Shown: positions 9,337 through 18,109, counted from the stretch's first letter. The stretch: DNA of 64,000 bases from Thermobacillus sp. ZCTH02-B1 (GCF_002159085.1 NZ_LZRU01000035.1:83866-147865); one strand, 5' to 3'. A program made the numbers and translations. The notes: generated by a model not told the origin, from the letters alone.

Positions 9337-9348
9337 GAAAAGCTTTTC
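9337..9348. promoter_or_regulatory. LacI-type operator O2 (GAAAAGCTTTTC)
   Basis: Perfect 12-bp palindrome, identical to the copies at 9430 and 10567. Confidence 0.75.
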
Positions 9349-9429
9349 AAACGCGAGCGGAACATGGCGCGGAGGGGCCGGATCGACCGCCGAGGCTCCG
9401 CTCCGCCGGACGAACGGATTCCGCGGTCC

Positions 9430-9441
9430 GAAAAGCTTTTC
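9430..9441. promoter_or_regulatory. LacI-type operator O3 (GAAAAGCTTTTC)
   Basis: Perfect 12-bp palindrome, identical to O2 and to the operator in the regulator's own promoter. It lies 59 bases beyond the regulator stop codon. Confidence 0.75.
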
Positions 9442-9499
9442 AGAAACACCGGCATCCCTTCCCGGCCCTGCGGGATTCGCCGGCCGCCGCAGCCGGATG

Positions 9500-10510
9500 T
9501 CAGCCCGGAGGTCTCGCGGTCGATTCCCGGACGATCAACCGGTGGGGCAGCCGCTCGCGCAGTTCGGACACCCGCCCGTTCGTCACCAATTCGTGCAGCT
9601 TCTGCACCGCCCGCACGCCCATCTGGTAGACGGGCTGCTCGATGGTGGTCAGCCTCGGAATGAACATGTGCGCCATCCGGATATCGTCGAAGCCGACGAC
9701 CGACAGGTCGTCCGGTACGGTGCGGCCGCGGTCCCGCGCGTACATGATCGTGCCCATCGCGAATTCGTCGGACGCCGCGAACACCGCCGTCAGCCGGGGC
9801 TCCTTGGCGAACAGCCGCTCCGCGGCCTTGTAAGCGTCTTCAAAGCGGTACGCCGCGAACTCGACGTTGGCTTCGCAATGGCCGAGTCCGGCTTCCCGGA
9901 CGGCCCTCAGGTAACCCGCCAGACGGGGAGCGCCGGAGATCGTGTCGCCGACCGGGAAGCTGATCATGCCGATCTCCCGGTGGCCGAGCCCGATCAGATG
10001 CCGGACCGCTTCGTAGGCCGCCTGCTCGTTGTCGATGTCCACGGACGGCACGTCGTAATCCCGCGCTTCGGTCGAAACGAGCACGAACGGCAGACGGCTG
10101 CGCTTCATCTCGTCATGGAATTCGCTGAACAGCACGTCGCTTGCGTAAATGATCCCGTCCGCCTGCTTCTCGAACAGGTTCCGCGCGTAGGCGATCATCC
10201 GGTCCCTGTCGCGGTCCGTGTTGCAGATGATGACGCTGTGGTTGAGCTGCACGGCCGCATCCTGGATGCCGCGGAGCAGACCCGCATAGTACGGGTTCTC
10301 GATGTCCGGGATCATGACGCCGAAGATTTCGGATTTCTTGTAAATCAGGCCGCGCGCGAAAGCGTTGGGCTGGTACTGGAGCTGCTCGATCGCCTCCAGC
10401 ACGCGCTTCCGCTTCTCCGGAACGACCGTCTCGGGCGCGTTCATGACCCGCGAGACGGTGCTGATCGACACGCCGGCCAGTTTGGCAACATCGCGAATCG
10501 TCGGTTTCAT
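9500..10510 (-). CDS. LacI-family regulator of the alpha-glucoside operon
   Basis: 336 aa, full family length. The N-terminal helix-turn-helix is TIRDVAKLAGVSISTVSRVM, followed by a hinge helix (PNAFARGL) that inserts in the minor groove at a central CG or GC step. The remainder is a periplasmic-binding-protein-like sugar sensor (IENPYYAGLLRG, VVGFDDI). It lies directly upstream of the binding protein, on the same strand. Identical palindromes occur in its own promoter and in the downstream control region, so autoregulation plus repression of the importer/glucosidase operon is the simple reading. The inducer is probably an alpha-glucoside or a breakdown product. Confidence 0.9.
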   Translation of the reverse strand: MKPTIRDVAKLAGVSISTVSRVMNAPETVVPEKRKRVLEAIEQLQYQPNAFARGLIYKKSEIFGVMIPDIENPYYAGLLRGIQDAAVQLNHSVIICNTDRDRDRMIAYARNLFEKQADGIIYASDVLFSEFHDEMKRSRLPFVLVSTEARDYDVPSVDIDNEQAAYEAVRHLIGLGHREIGMISFPVGDTISGAPRLAGYLRAVREAGLGHCEANVEFAAYRFEDAYKAAERLFAKEPRLTAVFAASDEFAMGTIMYARDRGRTVPDDLSVVGFDDIRMAHMFIPRLTTIEQPVYQMGVRAVQKLHELVTNGRVSELRERLPHRLIVRESTARPPG

Positions 10511-10566
10511 GCTGTTTGCCGTGCACCCCGCGTTGTCGGGCCAAGCTGCCCGAATAACGGGTTTTT

Positions 10567-10613
10567 GAAAAGCTTTTCAGGCCCATTATACAGGCAGCGG
10601 ACCCATATTTCAA
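10567..10613 (-). promoter_or_regulatory. Promoter and operator of the LacI regulator gene
   Basis: On the minus strand, TTGAAA (10608-10613), a 17-base spacer and TATAAT (10585-10590) form a near-consensus sigma-A promoter. The palindrome GAAAAGCTTTTC (10567-10578), flanked by T and A, starts six bases downstream of the -10, at the expected transcription start. A repressor bound here would block its own gene. Confidence 0.85.
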
Positions 10614-10719
10614 CCGCTTTTTTGTGCCAGATTGACGCGCCCGGATGCCACATTGTCCCATGACCCGTGCCGGCATCGCGGCCGCCCGGCCCGCGCCGCC
10701 GCTCCGCCCGCCTGCCCGA

Positions 10720-11556
10720 TCACCCGCGCATCGCGATCCGGTTGCCCGACGTATACCGCCTGAGCCCGACGTGGAACAGGACCACGGCCAACAGGCCGAA
10801 CGCGGCAACCGCGGCGGCGGCGAACCAGACGAACACCGCGTCGAACCGCCTGAGCAGCCCGATCGGCGCGTAGCTGATGAACCCGGCCGGCAGCACCGTG
10901 AACAGCACGATCCGCGCCGTCCCCTTGAAAATGTCCGCCGGATACGTGCTGAGCGAGACCAGCGCGTTGAAGAGCTGCGACGCCATCCCCTCCGCGTTGC
11001 CGAAGAAGAACGCCAGCGTGCCGGCGGCGAGCGTCACGAACAGGAACAGCAGGCCGCTGATCAGCAGGCCCAGCGCATATTTCGCGGCGCCGGTCCAGGT
11101 ATGCTCGCCGACCAGCGCATAGATCGCCAGACCGAACAGGAAGTCGCCCATCGCCGTCAGCGACATGCGGCTGACCAGCACATTGATCAGGAGCGGCTTC
11201 GGGTGCGTCAGGAACACGTCGAGTTCGCCATTGGCCACGATCGGCGCGATGCGGGTGAAATTGCCGAACAGCACGTTCGCCCAGCCGAACCCGCCCGCGC
11301 TGATCCCCCACAGCAGCATGACATCCCGGAGCTCCCAGCCGTTCACCGCCGGGAAGCGATGGAAGAAGATCGCCCAGAACACGAGCCAGATGCAGTTGTT
11401 CACGAACATCATGCCCGCCAGCATGAAGAAGCTGGCCCGATACTCCATCGTGGCGGCCAGATTCAGCTTCCAGCACGTCAGCACATATCGCGCGACGCCG
11501 GACGCGCGGCGCAGCCATCCTCCCCGGCCGCCCGTCGGACTAACCGCCGTTGACAT
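10720..11556 (-). CDS. ABC-2 family exporter permease (PF06182 type)
   Basis: 278 aa, with six predicted membrane helices and the family signature around WAIFFHRFP and the conserved segment LSTYPADIFKG. It starts at the ATG at 11556, overlapping the end of the truncated partner permease by 17 bases. In this family two unequal permeases pair with one ATPase to form an exporter of unknown, usually hydrophobic, substrate. This gene appears intact, but its partner does not. Confidence 0.85.
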   Translation of the reverse strand: MSTAVSPTGGRGGWLRRASGVARYVLTCWKLNLAATMEYRASFFMLAGMMFVNNCIWLVFWAIFFHRFPAVNGWELRDVMLLWGISAGGFGWANVLFGNFTRIAPIVANGELDVFLTHPKPLLINVLVSRMSLTAMGDFLFGLAIYALVGEHTWTGAAKYALGLLISGLLFLFVTLAAGTLAFFFGNAEGMASQLFNALVSLSTYPADIFKGTARIVLFTVLPAGFISYAPIGLLRRFDAVFVWFAAAAVAAFGLLAVVLFHVGLRRYTSGNRIAMRG

Positions 11557-11989
11557 TCAGCTTCCGCACCCCTCTCCGGTACATGAACAGGCACAGCAGC
11601 GCCAGCGCGGCGGCCCACCCCCACTGCGCCAGCAGAAATCGGGCCAGCGTCCCGCCGTCGAATGCGACGCCCGTCCGCGCCGGAAAATAGAGCACCGCCC
11701 GGAACGGCAGCCAGGAGCAGACCCGCTCCAGCCAGTCCGGCATGAGCTCGAGCGGCAGCAGCATGCCGCCGGCCGTGAAGTTCAGCTTCTGCAGGACGAA
11801 TTCCATGCCGCGCGTCTCCTCGACCCAGAAGGCGAGCAGGGCGACGGCCAGATTGAGCAGGAACGCGACCGTGAACGCGCCGGGCAGCAGCGCGCAAAAC
11901 CCGGCCCAGCCCCATCCGAAGGCCGGCGGCCCCATGTAGGCCCAGGCGATCGCGCTCCCCGCGGCCAGCTGCACGACGAAGCGGACGCA
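11540..11989 (-). pseudogene. N-terminally truncated ABC-2 permease
   Basis: The readable frame gives only ~144-150 residues and matches the C-terminal half of the ~265-aa partner permease (segments LLNLAVALLAFWVEETRG, LPLELMPDWLERV, FRAVLYFPA). The N-terminal ~120 residues, including three helices and the ribosome site, are missing. The expected translation-coupled start (TGATG at the ATPase stop, 11988-11992) opens a different frame that soon becomes Arg-rich and is not a membrane protein. The good frame can begin only at an in-frame GTG at 11974. This looks like a deletion whose junction lies immediately after the ATPase stop. An assembly error cannot be excluded. Confidence 0.7.
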
Positions 11990-13009
11990 TCACGAAGCCG
12001 TTCCCTCCTCCGTGGGCCGCAAGCGGCTCCCGCCTTCGTAGATCGTCCGGATCACGTCCTCCATCGGCGGATCTTCGACCGTCATGTCCTCGATCGCGCA
12101 CCGTCCGACGAAGGCGGCGAGCACCTCCTCGATCGAGGCGGCGGCCGTGTCCACGGACAGCCGCCACGCGGAAGGCCCCGCTTCCGCCGCCTTCACCCCG
12201 TCCGGCAGCGTCTCCGGCAGCCGCTCGCCGTCCCTGAGCTTCAGCCGCACCGTTTTGTACGTCAGCACCTCGCGCTTCAGGCGTTCGACCGGCGCGTCGA
12301 AGATGACGGCGCCGTGGTGGATCACGACCGCGCGGCGGCAGAGCTGTTCGATGTCGGACGGGTCATGGGACGTAAGGAAGACGGTCGTTCCCTCCTCCCG
12401 GTTCCGCTCCGCGATCAGCTCGCGGATGCGCCGCTTCACGACGACATCGAGTCCGATCGTCGGCTCGTCCAGGAACAGCATCTCCGGCCGGTGCAGGAAA
12501 GCCGCCGCGATTTCACAGCGCATCCGCTCGCCGAGCGACAGCTTGCGGACGGGCGTCTGCATGTGCGGACCCAGATCGAACCGTTCGACCAGTTCGTCGC
12601 GGCGGCGCCTGTAGTCCTCCCGCCCGAGCTCGTACATCCGGCCGAGCAGCTCGAACGTGTCCGCCGGCGGCAGATGGTACCAGAGCTGCGACTTCTGCCC
12701 GAAGACGGCTCCGATCCGGAACGCCAGTGCGGCGCGCTCCCGCCACGGCACCATCCCCAGCACGCGGGCATGGCCGGACGTGGGGTGCAGGATGCCGGTC
12801 AGCATCTTGATCGTCGTCGATTTTCCCGCGCCGTTCGGGCCGAGAAAGGCAAGCGTCTCCCCCGCCTCCACCCGGAGATCGATGCCGGCCACCGCCGTCT
12901 TCTCCCCCCACTCCGGTTTCAGCAGCGAGCGGAAACTTCCCATGAGCCCCTCCGGTTTCCGCTTGACGCGAAACGTCTTCACAAGACCCATCGCCTCGAG
13001 CGCCAGCAT
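11990..13009 (-). CDS. ABC-2 type exporter ATP-binding protein
   Basis: 339 aa from the ATG at 13009. The Walker A motif is GPNGAGKST, the signature LSLGERMRCE, and Walker B MLFLDEPTIGLD, followed by the H-loop (LTSHD). The C-terminal ~90 residues form the accessory domain seen in DrrA-like exporters. GGGGAGG lies 12 bases before the ATG, slightly far. The frame upstream is open and in phase with the truncated GH1 gene, but a strong hairpin at 13054-13104 separates the two. It would energise the exporter formed by 10720-11556 and the now broken partner. Confidence 0.88.
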   Translation of the reverse strand: MLALEAMGLVKTFRVKRKPEGLMGSFRSLLKPEWGEKTAVAGIDLRVEAGETLAFLGPNGAGKSTTIKMLTGILHPTSGHARVLGMVPWRERAALAFRIGAVFGQKSQLWYHLPPADTFELLGRMYELGREDYRRRRDELVERFDLGPHMQTPVRKLSLGERMRCEIAAAFLHRPEMLFLDEPTIGLDVVVKRRIRELIAERNREEGTTVFLTSHDPSDIEQLCRRAVVIHHGAVIFDAPVERLKREVLTYKTVRLKLRDGERLPETLPDGVKAAEAGPSAWRLSVDTAAASIEEVLAAFVGRCAIEDMTVEDPPMEDVIRTIYEGGSRLRPTEEGTAS

Positions 13010-13053
13010 GACGGCATGATTCCTCCCCGGTTGCGCTGGTCTGTTAAAGCGAC

Positions 13054-13104
13054 AAAGACCTTCGGCCCGTCCGCCGGATATGGCGGAACTTGCCGAAGGT
13101 CTTT
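13054..13104. terminator. Terminator-like hairpin between GH1 fragment and ABC operon
   Basis: A 13-bp perfect outer stem (AAAGACCTTCGGC at 13054-13066 with its complement at 13092-13104) encloses an inner CCGCC/GGCGG stem. A short T-run follows on both strands (TCTTTTAT on plus, TCTTTG on minus). It is probably the original terminator of the GH1 gene. Confidence 0.75.
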
Positions 13105-13150
13105 TATCCCTTACGGTGTATCGCGTCCCGATATTTGCATGCGCCGACGC

Positions 13151-14155
13151 GATCCTGTACAGACCTTCCGGGTAGATGAACCAGCCCTTGTCGGACTGCG
13201 GGTATCCGAGTCCGACGTGCTCGAGGTCGAGGTAGTTGTTGCCGGGCTTGTGCCGCACGATGTTGCCGCCGTAGAAATTCAGGCCGAAGAAGTCGATCGG
13301 TTCCCGGACCGTCTCCATGTCGCCCGGCTCGACGGGCGGCTCGGCGCCCTTCGTGCGGATCCATTCCGCCATCTTCTCGGGATACCGGCCCGTGAACACC
13401 GGCTCCACGAACCAGTTGTAAATCTGGAACGCGCGGTACGCCGCGTCGACATCCTCCGGCTTGCGCGTGAGCGGCTCGTACCAGTACATGTCCGGCGCGT
13501 AGCCGATCTGCCCGCGCACGCCGAGCTCGCGGAAGCGGCGCACCGTCCTGCCGTGGGCGACGAGGACATGGTGGGCGACGCGGATCGCCGACTGCCAGCT
13601 CGTGATGCCGGGCGCGTGCCGGCCGAGCAGATGGCCGTTGATCGCGATGCACCACGGCTCGTTGAACGTCATGTAGCAGTCAATCAGCCCGTCGAACTCG
13701 CGGAACATCGTCTCGGCGAACCGGACGAACGCGTCGATCGTCGCGCGGTTTTCCCAGCCGCCGCGGTCCTGCAGCGCCTGCGGCAGCTCCCAGTGGTAGA
13801 GCGTGCAGAACGGCGTGATGCCGGCCTCGCGCAGCTTCGTCACGAACCGCCTGTAATGCTCGATGCCCTTCGGATTCAGCTCGCCGTCGCCCCGCGGGTA
13901 AATGCGCGGCCACGAGACCGAGAAACGGTAGGCCTTCACGCCGAGCTCCTTCATCAGCGCGATGTCCTCTTCGTAACGGTGGTAGCTGTCGCACGCGACG
14001 GAGGCGTCGTCGCCGTTCAGGATGCGCCCCGGAATGGCCGCCAGCGTGTCCCAGATCGACGGGCCGCGGCCGTCCTCGGTCAGCGCACCTTCAATCTGGT
14101 AGGCGGACGTCGACACGCCCCAGACGAAATCTTTCGGAAACGTCAGAATCGTCAC
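13151..14155 (-). pseudogene. GH1 beta-glucosidase, C-terminally truncated
   Basis: The GTG at 14155 has GGGAGGGA upstream and opens a GH1 protein (FPKDFVWGVSTSAYQIEG, TLYHWELPQ). It contains the acid/base motif TFNEPW and the segment INFYGG-like FFGLNFYGG. Homology stops at about residue 335, at FIYPEGLYRI. The nucleophile motif (I/V)TENG and the last ~110 residues of a normal ~450-aa enzyme are missing. The frame then runs without a stop through the hairpin and in phase into the ABC ATPase, ending at 11990. With no nucleophile the protein should not hydrolyse glycosides. The likely cause is an internal deletion ending ~50 bases before the old terminator. Confidence 0.8.
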
Positions 14156-14179
14156 ACGCGTCCCTCCCGCAAATGAACG

Positions 14180-14209
14180 GCATAAATCGCTTCCTGTGAC
14201 ACCACAATA
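14180..14209 (+). promoter_or_regulatory. Possible sigma-G promoter of the germination operon
   Basis: GCATA (14180-14184), an 18-base spacer and CACAATA (14203-14209) resemble the forespore sigma-G pattern (GNATR ... CATNNTA). It lies 32 bases before the gerAB start, where GCAGGAGA supplies a ribosome site. The assignment rests on a short degenerate match. Confidence 0.4.
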
Positions 14210-14240
14210 ACACAAAAGAACCGAATGCAGGAGACGTGCC

Positions 14241-15332
14241 ATGAATTCGGATACCATCACGGTGCCCGGCGCCGCGATGATCCTCATCACCTCGGGCGGC
14301 ATCCTGAACCACGTGATCATCATCCCGATGCTCCTCAGGGCGGCCGGACGCGACGCCTGGCTGTCGGTCCTTCTGGCCGGAGCCGTGCAGCTCGCCGTCT
14401 GGATTCCGCTCATCCTGTTCATCATGAAGCGCAGCCGGCAGCAGCGGCTGGGCGACTGGCTCCGGCGCCGCCTCGGGGCAGGCCTGTCCCGCTTCGTCAC
14501 CGGCCTGGTGGCCCTCTATTTCCTGACATTGTGCTGGCTGACGCTGCGGGATGTCACCGGCTGGGCGAAGGTCTCCTACCTGCCCGGAACGCCGAAAATC
14601 GTCATCACCGCCGCGTTCGCGATCGTGATCGCCGCCCTGGCCGGCTCCGGGCTGCGCTCCATCGCGATCGCGAACGGCATCCTGCTGCCCATCGTCATCG
14701 TCCTCGGAGTGTTCGTCATGTCGGCGAACCTGCCGCACAAGGACTACCGGCTCCTCTTTCCGCTGTTCGAGGACGGGTACTGGCCGATGGTCCGGGGCAT
14801 GGCGTGCACGGGCGTCGGACTGTCGGAGGTCTGCTGGTTTCTTTTCTTCCAGCACCGGCTGAAGTCAAAGGCCCGCGGTCTGCCGCTGCTTGTGGTCGGG
14901 GTGATGCTGATCAAGTTGACCCTCAGCTCGCTGCTCGGCGCGATCGCCATTTTCGGACCGGAGGAGAGCGCGCGCATGCGGTTTCCATCCTATGAGCAGT
15001 GGCGGCTGGTGACGTTCGGCCACTTCTTCGAGCACACGGATTTCCTGTCCATCTACCAGTGGCTGTGCGGCGCATTCATCCGCATTTCGCTCGGCTTCTA
15101 CATCGCGCTGGACATGCTGGGCCTGGCCGGACCGAAATCCAGGGCGGGCACGCTGCCCCTGTTCGCCGCGCTGCTCGCCGTCACCGGGCTGCTGCCCGTC
15201 AGCGACACCGCGTTCGATGACATTTTGACGAACTTTTACATTCCCGGCGGCCTGATCTTCATCGCGTCGTTCTGCCTGCTGCTTTTCTTCCTCGCCCTGA
15301 CGGAGCGGCAAAAGGCGGGCGGGCGGGCATGA
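14241..15332 (+). CDS. gerAB: Spore germinant receptor subunit B (GerAB/GerKB family permease)
   Basis: 363 aa, all membrane helices (about ten) and no signal peptide. It has the amino-acid-permease-like fold of GerAB, starting DTITVPGAAMILITSGG. In the spore inner membrane this subunit binds the germinant and works with the A and C subunits. It is the first gene of a tightly coupled B-A-C operon; its stop overlaps the next start (ATGA). Substrate specificity cannot be read from the sequence. Confidence 0.88.
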   Translation: MNSDTITVPGAAMILITSGGILNHVIIIPMLLRAAGRDAWLSVLLAGAVQLAVWIPLILFIMKRSRQQRLGDWLRRRLGAGLSRFVTGLVALYFLTLCWLTLRDVTGWAKVSYLPGTPKIVITAAFAIVIAALAGSGLRSIAIANGILLPIVIVLGVFVMSANLPHKDYRLLFPLFEDGYWPMVRGMACTGVGLSEVCWFLFFQHRLKSKARGLPLLVVGVMLIKLTLSSLLGAIAIFGPEESARMRFPSYEQWRLVTFGHFFEHTDFLSIYQWLCGAFIRISLGFYIALDMLGLAGPKSRAGTLPLFAALLAVTGLLPVSDTAFDDILTNFYIPGGLIFIASFCLLLFFLALTERQKAGGRA

Positions 15333-16846
15333 GCGGCGGACAGAAGACCGAAACCCGGCCGGCCGTACCCGTCTCGCGGGTGCCGGAGGAGAACGAGGCG
15401 CGGCTCCGGGAGCTGTTCGACCGTTGCGACGACATCGTGTACCGCCGGATCGCCGCCCCGGGACGGTCGGACGCGCTGCTCGTCTATTGCCAGGGCATGG
15501 CCGATTCCCCGGTGCTGAACGAGGCGGTGCTGCGCGGGCTGCTCGGCTCCGGGAACGAGCGTGACGCCGCGGTCGGCGCCGATGCGGACGGCTGGCCGCT
15601 GTCCGCGCTGGACCGGCGCGAGACGCTCGACGAGGCGGCGGGCGACATCCTGGACGGCCGGCTGGTCCTGTTCCTGCCCGGCCGCGCGCACGCCTTCGTG
15701 CTCGATCTCGCGAATCCGCCCCGCCGCATGCCGGATGAAGCGCCGACCGAAGTGTCGATCCGGGGACCGCGCGACGGCTTCGTGGAAGATGTGATCGTCA
15801 ACGTGGCGCTCGTCCGGAAAAGGCTGCGCACGGTGTCGCTGGCCTGCGAGCATTTCGCGATCGGCAAGCGGAGCATGGTCCGGGCCGCCTTGCTCTACAT
15901 CAAGGACATCGCCCGCCCGGACATGATCGAGACGGTGCGGGAGCGGCTGAAGCATGTCGACATCGACGCCGTCCAGAGCAGCGACCAGCTGGAGAACCGG
16001 CTGACCGGCTTGCGCCTGTCGCTGCTGCCGATCTTCCATTACTCGGGCCGGCCGGACCACGTCGCGGCCGCGCTGCTCAGGGGCCGGTTCGCGATCCTCA
16101 TCGACGGCGTGCCGACCGCGTCGATCGCGCCGGCCAACCTGTTCTACCTGCTCACGTCGCCGGAGGATCTGCACAACCATTTCCTGAACATTCTGGTGGG
16201 TCGGACGCTGCGTTTTCTCGGGCTCGTCGTCTCCCTTTTCCTGCCGGGATTCTACATCGCGGTCACGACGTATCATCCGGACCAGATCCCGCTCACCCTG
16301 CTCGCCACGATCACCGTCGCGCGCAAGGGCGTGCCGGTACCCGCCCCGGTGGAAGCGTTCCTGATGCTGCTCGCCTTCGAGCTGTTCCGTGAAGCCGGGG
16401 TGCGGCTGCCGCGGGCGATCGGTCAGACGCTCACGGTGGTGGGCGGGCTCATCATCGGCGACGCCGCGATCCGGGCCGGCATGACGAGCCCGTCGCTGCT
16501 CGTCGTCATCGCGACGACGGCGGTGGCCACGTTCGCGATCGCCAACCGTTCGCTGGCCGGCACCATCGGCCTTCTCCGGATCGGCGTGCTCGTCGTCTCC
16601 TCGCTGCTCGGCGTGTACGGCTTCATTCTGTCCGCGTTCGCGATCATCGTGCTGTTCGCCTCCACCCGGTCGTTCGGCATTCCCTATCTCACGCCGCTCT
16701 CGCCGTTCAATGCGGGGGACGCGCTGGAAGCGCTCCGGACCGTCCTGCGTCTTCCCGGCGGTCGTCCGCAGCGGCGGCCGGAGACGCTCCACCCCGGCGA
16801 TCCGACGCGCTCCGGGGGCAAGTCCCGGGGAGGGGGTGCGCGATGA
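15329..16846 (+). CDS. gerAA: Spore germinant receptor subunit A (GerAA family)
   Basis: 505 aa. A hydrophilic N-terminal half (residues 1-~280) contains the conserved segment ENRLTGLRLSLLP-like region and IDGVPTASIAPANLFYL. It is followed by five or so membrane helices, with FYIAVTTYHPDQIP between the first two. The A subunit forms the oligomeric cation channel of the receptor complex in the spore inner membrane. It overlaps both neighbours by four bases, so translation is coupled across the operon. Confidence 0.9.
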   Translation: MSGGQKTETRPAVPVSRVPEENEARLRELFDRCDDIVYRRIAAPGRSDALLVYCQGMADSPVLNEAVLRGLLGSGNERDAAVGADADGWPLSALDRRETLDEAAGDILDGRLVLFLPGRAHAFVLDLANPPRRMPDEAPTEVSIRGPRDGFVEDVIVNVALVRKRLRTVSLACEHFAIGKRSMVRAALLYIKDIARPDMIETVRERLKHVDIDAVQSSDQLENRLTGLRLSLLPIFHYSGRPDHVAAALLRGRFAILIDGVPTASIAPANLFYLLTSPEDLHNHFLNILVGRTLRFLGLVVSLFLPGFYIAVTTYHPDQIPLTLLATITVARKGVPVPAPVEAFLMLLAFELFREAGVRLPRAIGQTLTVVGGLIIGDAAIRAGMTSPSLLVVIATTAVATFAIANRSLAGTIGLLRIGVLVVSSLLGVYGFILSAFAIIVLFASTRSFGIPYLTPLSPFNAGDALEALRTVLRLPGGRPQRRPETLHPGDPTRSGGKSRGGGAR

Positions 16847-18018
16847 GGACGCTCCGTCCGCCGCGGGCCGCGCTGGCGGCGTTGCCGATCTGCCTGCTCG
16901 CCCTGACGCTCGCCGGCTGCTGGGATCTCCGCGAACTGGAGCACATGTTTTACGTCCACGCCGTCGGCGTCGATTTCTCGGGCGGAAAGTACCGGCTCTA
17001 TGTGCAGATCATCGACTTTTCCGCGCTGGGGAAGCACGAAGGCGGCGGCCCGGAACCGCAGGAAACCGGCGGCTCCTGGGTCGGTCTGGGTATCGGGGGA
17101 TCGATCCAGGAGGCGCTCCAGGATCTGTACCTGACATCCCAGAGGCGGTTTTACTGGGGACATCTGAACAGCGTCGTGCTGAGCGAATCGGTGCTGAAGC
17201 AGGGCATCGAGACAAGCATCGGCGTCCTGGGCCGGTACCAGGAGTTCCGCTACACCCACTGGCTGTTCGGCACGCGCGAGCCGATCGGCGACGTGCTGCT
17301 GGCGTCGCCGGTTCTGGAATTTTCCCCGGTCTATTCGCAGCTCGGTGACCCGGTGGACACCTACCGCCAGAGCTCGATCATCCGGCCCAGACGGATGTTC
17401 CAGCTCATCGCCGACATGAACGAGAAGGGCCGGACGGCGCTTCTGCCGCTCATCAGCCTGGAACGGAACCGGTGGGCGGACACGAAGAAGCGGTATGCGG
17501 CCATCACCATCCGCGACGCGGTCATCCTGAAGGACGGCAAATGGCACGCCGTCATGACCGATGAGCAGCTGCTCGGCAAGCGGTGGCTTGAATCCAAGAC
17601 GGAGCGCGCCCACCTCTACCTGAAGCGGAAAGGCCGGACGGAGGCCGTGCTCGTCTTCCGTCACCCGAAGTCCGACATCTCCTGGCGGGACGAAGGCGGG
17701 CGCATCCGGTTCGATCTGCGGCTCTCCCTCAGGGCGGTCATCATCGAGCTCAGCGCCGGCCTGACGCTCGACGAGATCATCCGCCGGGCGGAGGAGAAGA
17801 TTCGGAACGAAGTCCGGAACACCTACCTGGAAGGAATCCGGCGGCAGGCGGATGTGCTGAACCTGCTCGAATCCGTATACCGGAACGATTTGAAGCTGTA
17901 CCGGAAGATTACGGCCGGAGGACGGTTTCCGCTCGATGAAGCATCGCTGCGCGACATCGATGTGAAGGTCACGATCGCCAGCACGGGGAAGACGAAGGAT
18001 TCCTTCCGCGTCCGATGA
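16843..18018 (+). CDS. gerAC: Spore germinant receptor subunit C lipoprotein (GerAC family)
   Basis: 391 aa. The signal peptide has a lipobox (LAGC, Cys26) followed at once by the family hallmark WDLRELE. Later segments (QRRFYWGHLNSVVLSE, the C-terminal ELSAGLTLDEIIRRAEEKI) fit the three-domain GerAC fold. It is anchored on the outer face of the spore inner membrane and is needed for receptor function. The start overlaps gerAA (ATGA). Confidence 0.9.
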   Translation: MRTLRPPRAALAALPICLLALTLAGCWDLRELEHMFYVHAVGVDFSGGKYRLYVQIIDFSALGKHEGGGPEPQETGGSWVGLGIGGSIQEALQDLYLTSQRRFYWGHLNSVVLSESVLKQGIETSIGVLGRYQEFRYTHWLFGTREPIGDVLLASPVLEFSPVYSQLGDPVDTYRQSSIIRPRRMFQLIADMNEKGRTALLPLISLERNRWADTKKRYAAITIRDAVILKDGKWHAVMTDEQLLGKRWLESKTERAHLYLKRKGRTEAVLVFRHPKSDISWRDEGGRIRFDLRLSLRAVIIELSAGLTLDEIIRRAEEKIRNEVRNTYLEGIRRQADVLNLLESVYRNDLKLYRKITAGGRFPLDEASLRDIDVKVTIASTGKTKDSFRVR

Positions 18019-18053
18019 CCGTAGGCGATGTTCCCCGCGCCAACCAACGGATC

Positions 18054-18109
18054 GATGAAAAAGGGAAGCCTTCCCGCGCGTCCGGAGTCCGGACCGCCGG
18101 AGGCTTCCC
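18054..18109 (-). terminator. Terminator of the dehydrogenase-YCII gene
   Basis: The arms AGGCTTCCC (18101-18109) and GGGAAGCCT (18063-18071) pair, with further pairing inside. On the minus strand the hairpin is followed by TTTTTCAT. It sits between the convergent gerAC and dehydrogenase genes and serves the minus-strand gene. Confidence 0.75.

Larger units (their letters stand above)
9119..9499 (-). promoter_or_regulatory. Control region of the alpha-glucoside operon
   Basis: 381 bases between the regulator stop and the binding-protein start. It carries three LacI-type palindromes (listed separately) spaced 77 and 93 bases apart. I could not identify a convincing -35/-10 pair on the minus strand; CATACT near 9150 is only a weak candidate. 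There is no believable gene in the region. Confidence 0.6.

Noticed and set aside
11165..14176. A 1003-codon open frame on the plus strand
   Set aside because: It runs antisense through the ABC exporter and GH1 region, is Arg/Pro/His-rich and matches nothing; the minus-strand genes have clear motifs.
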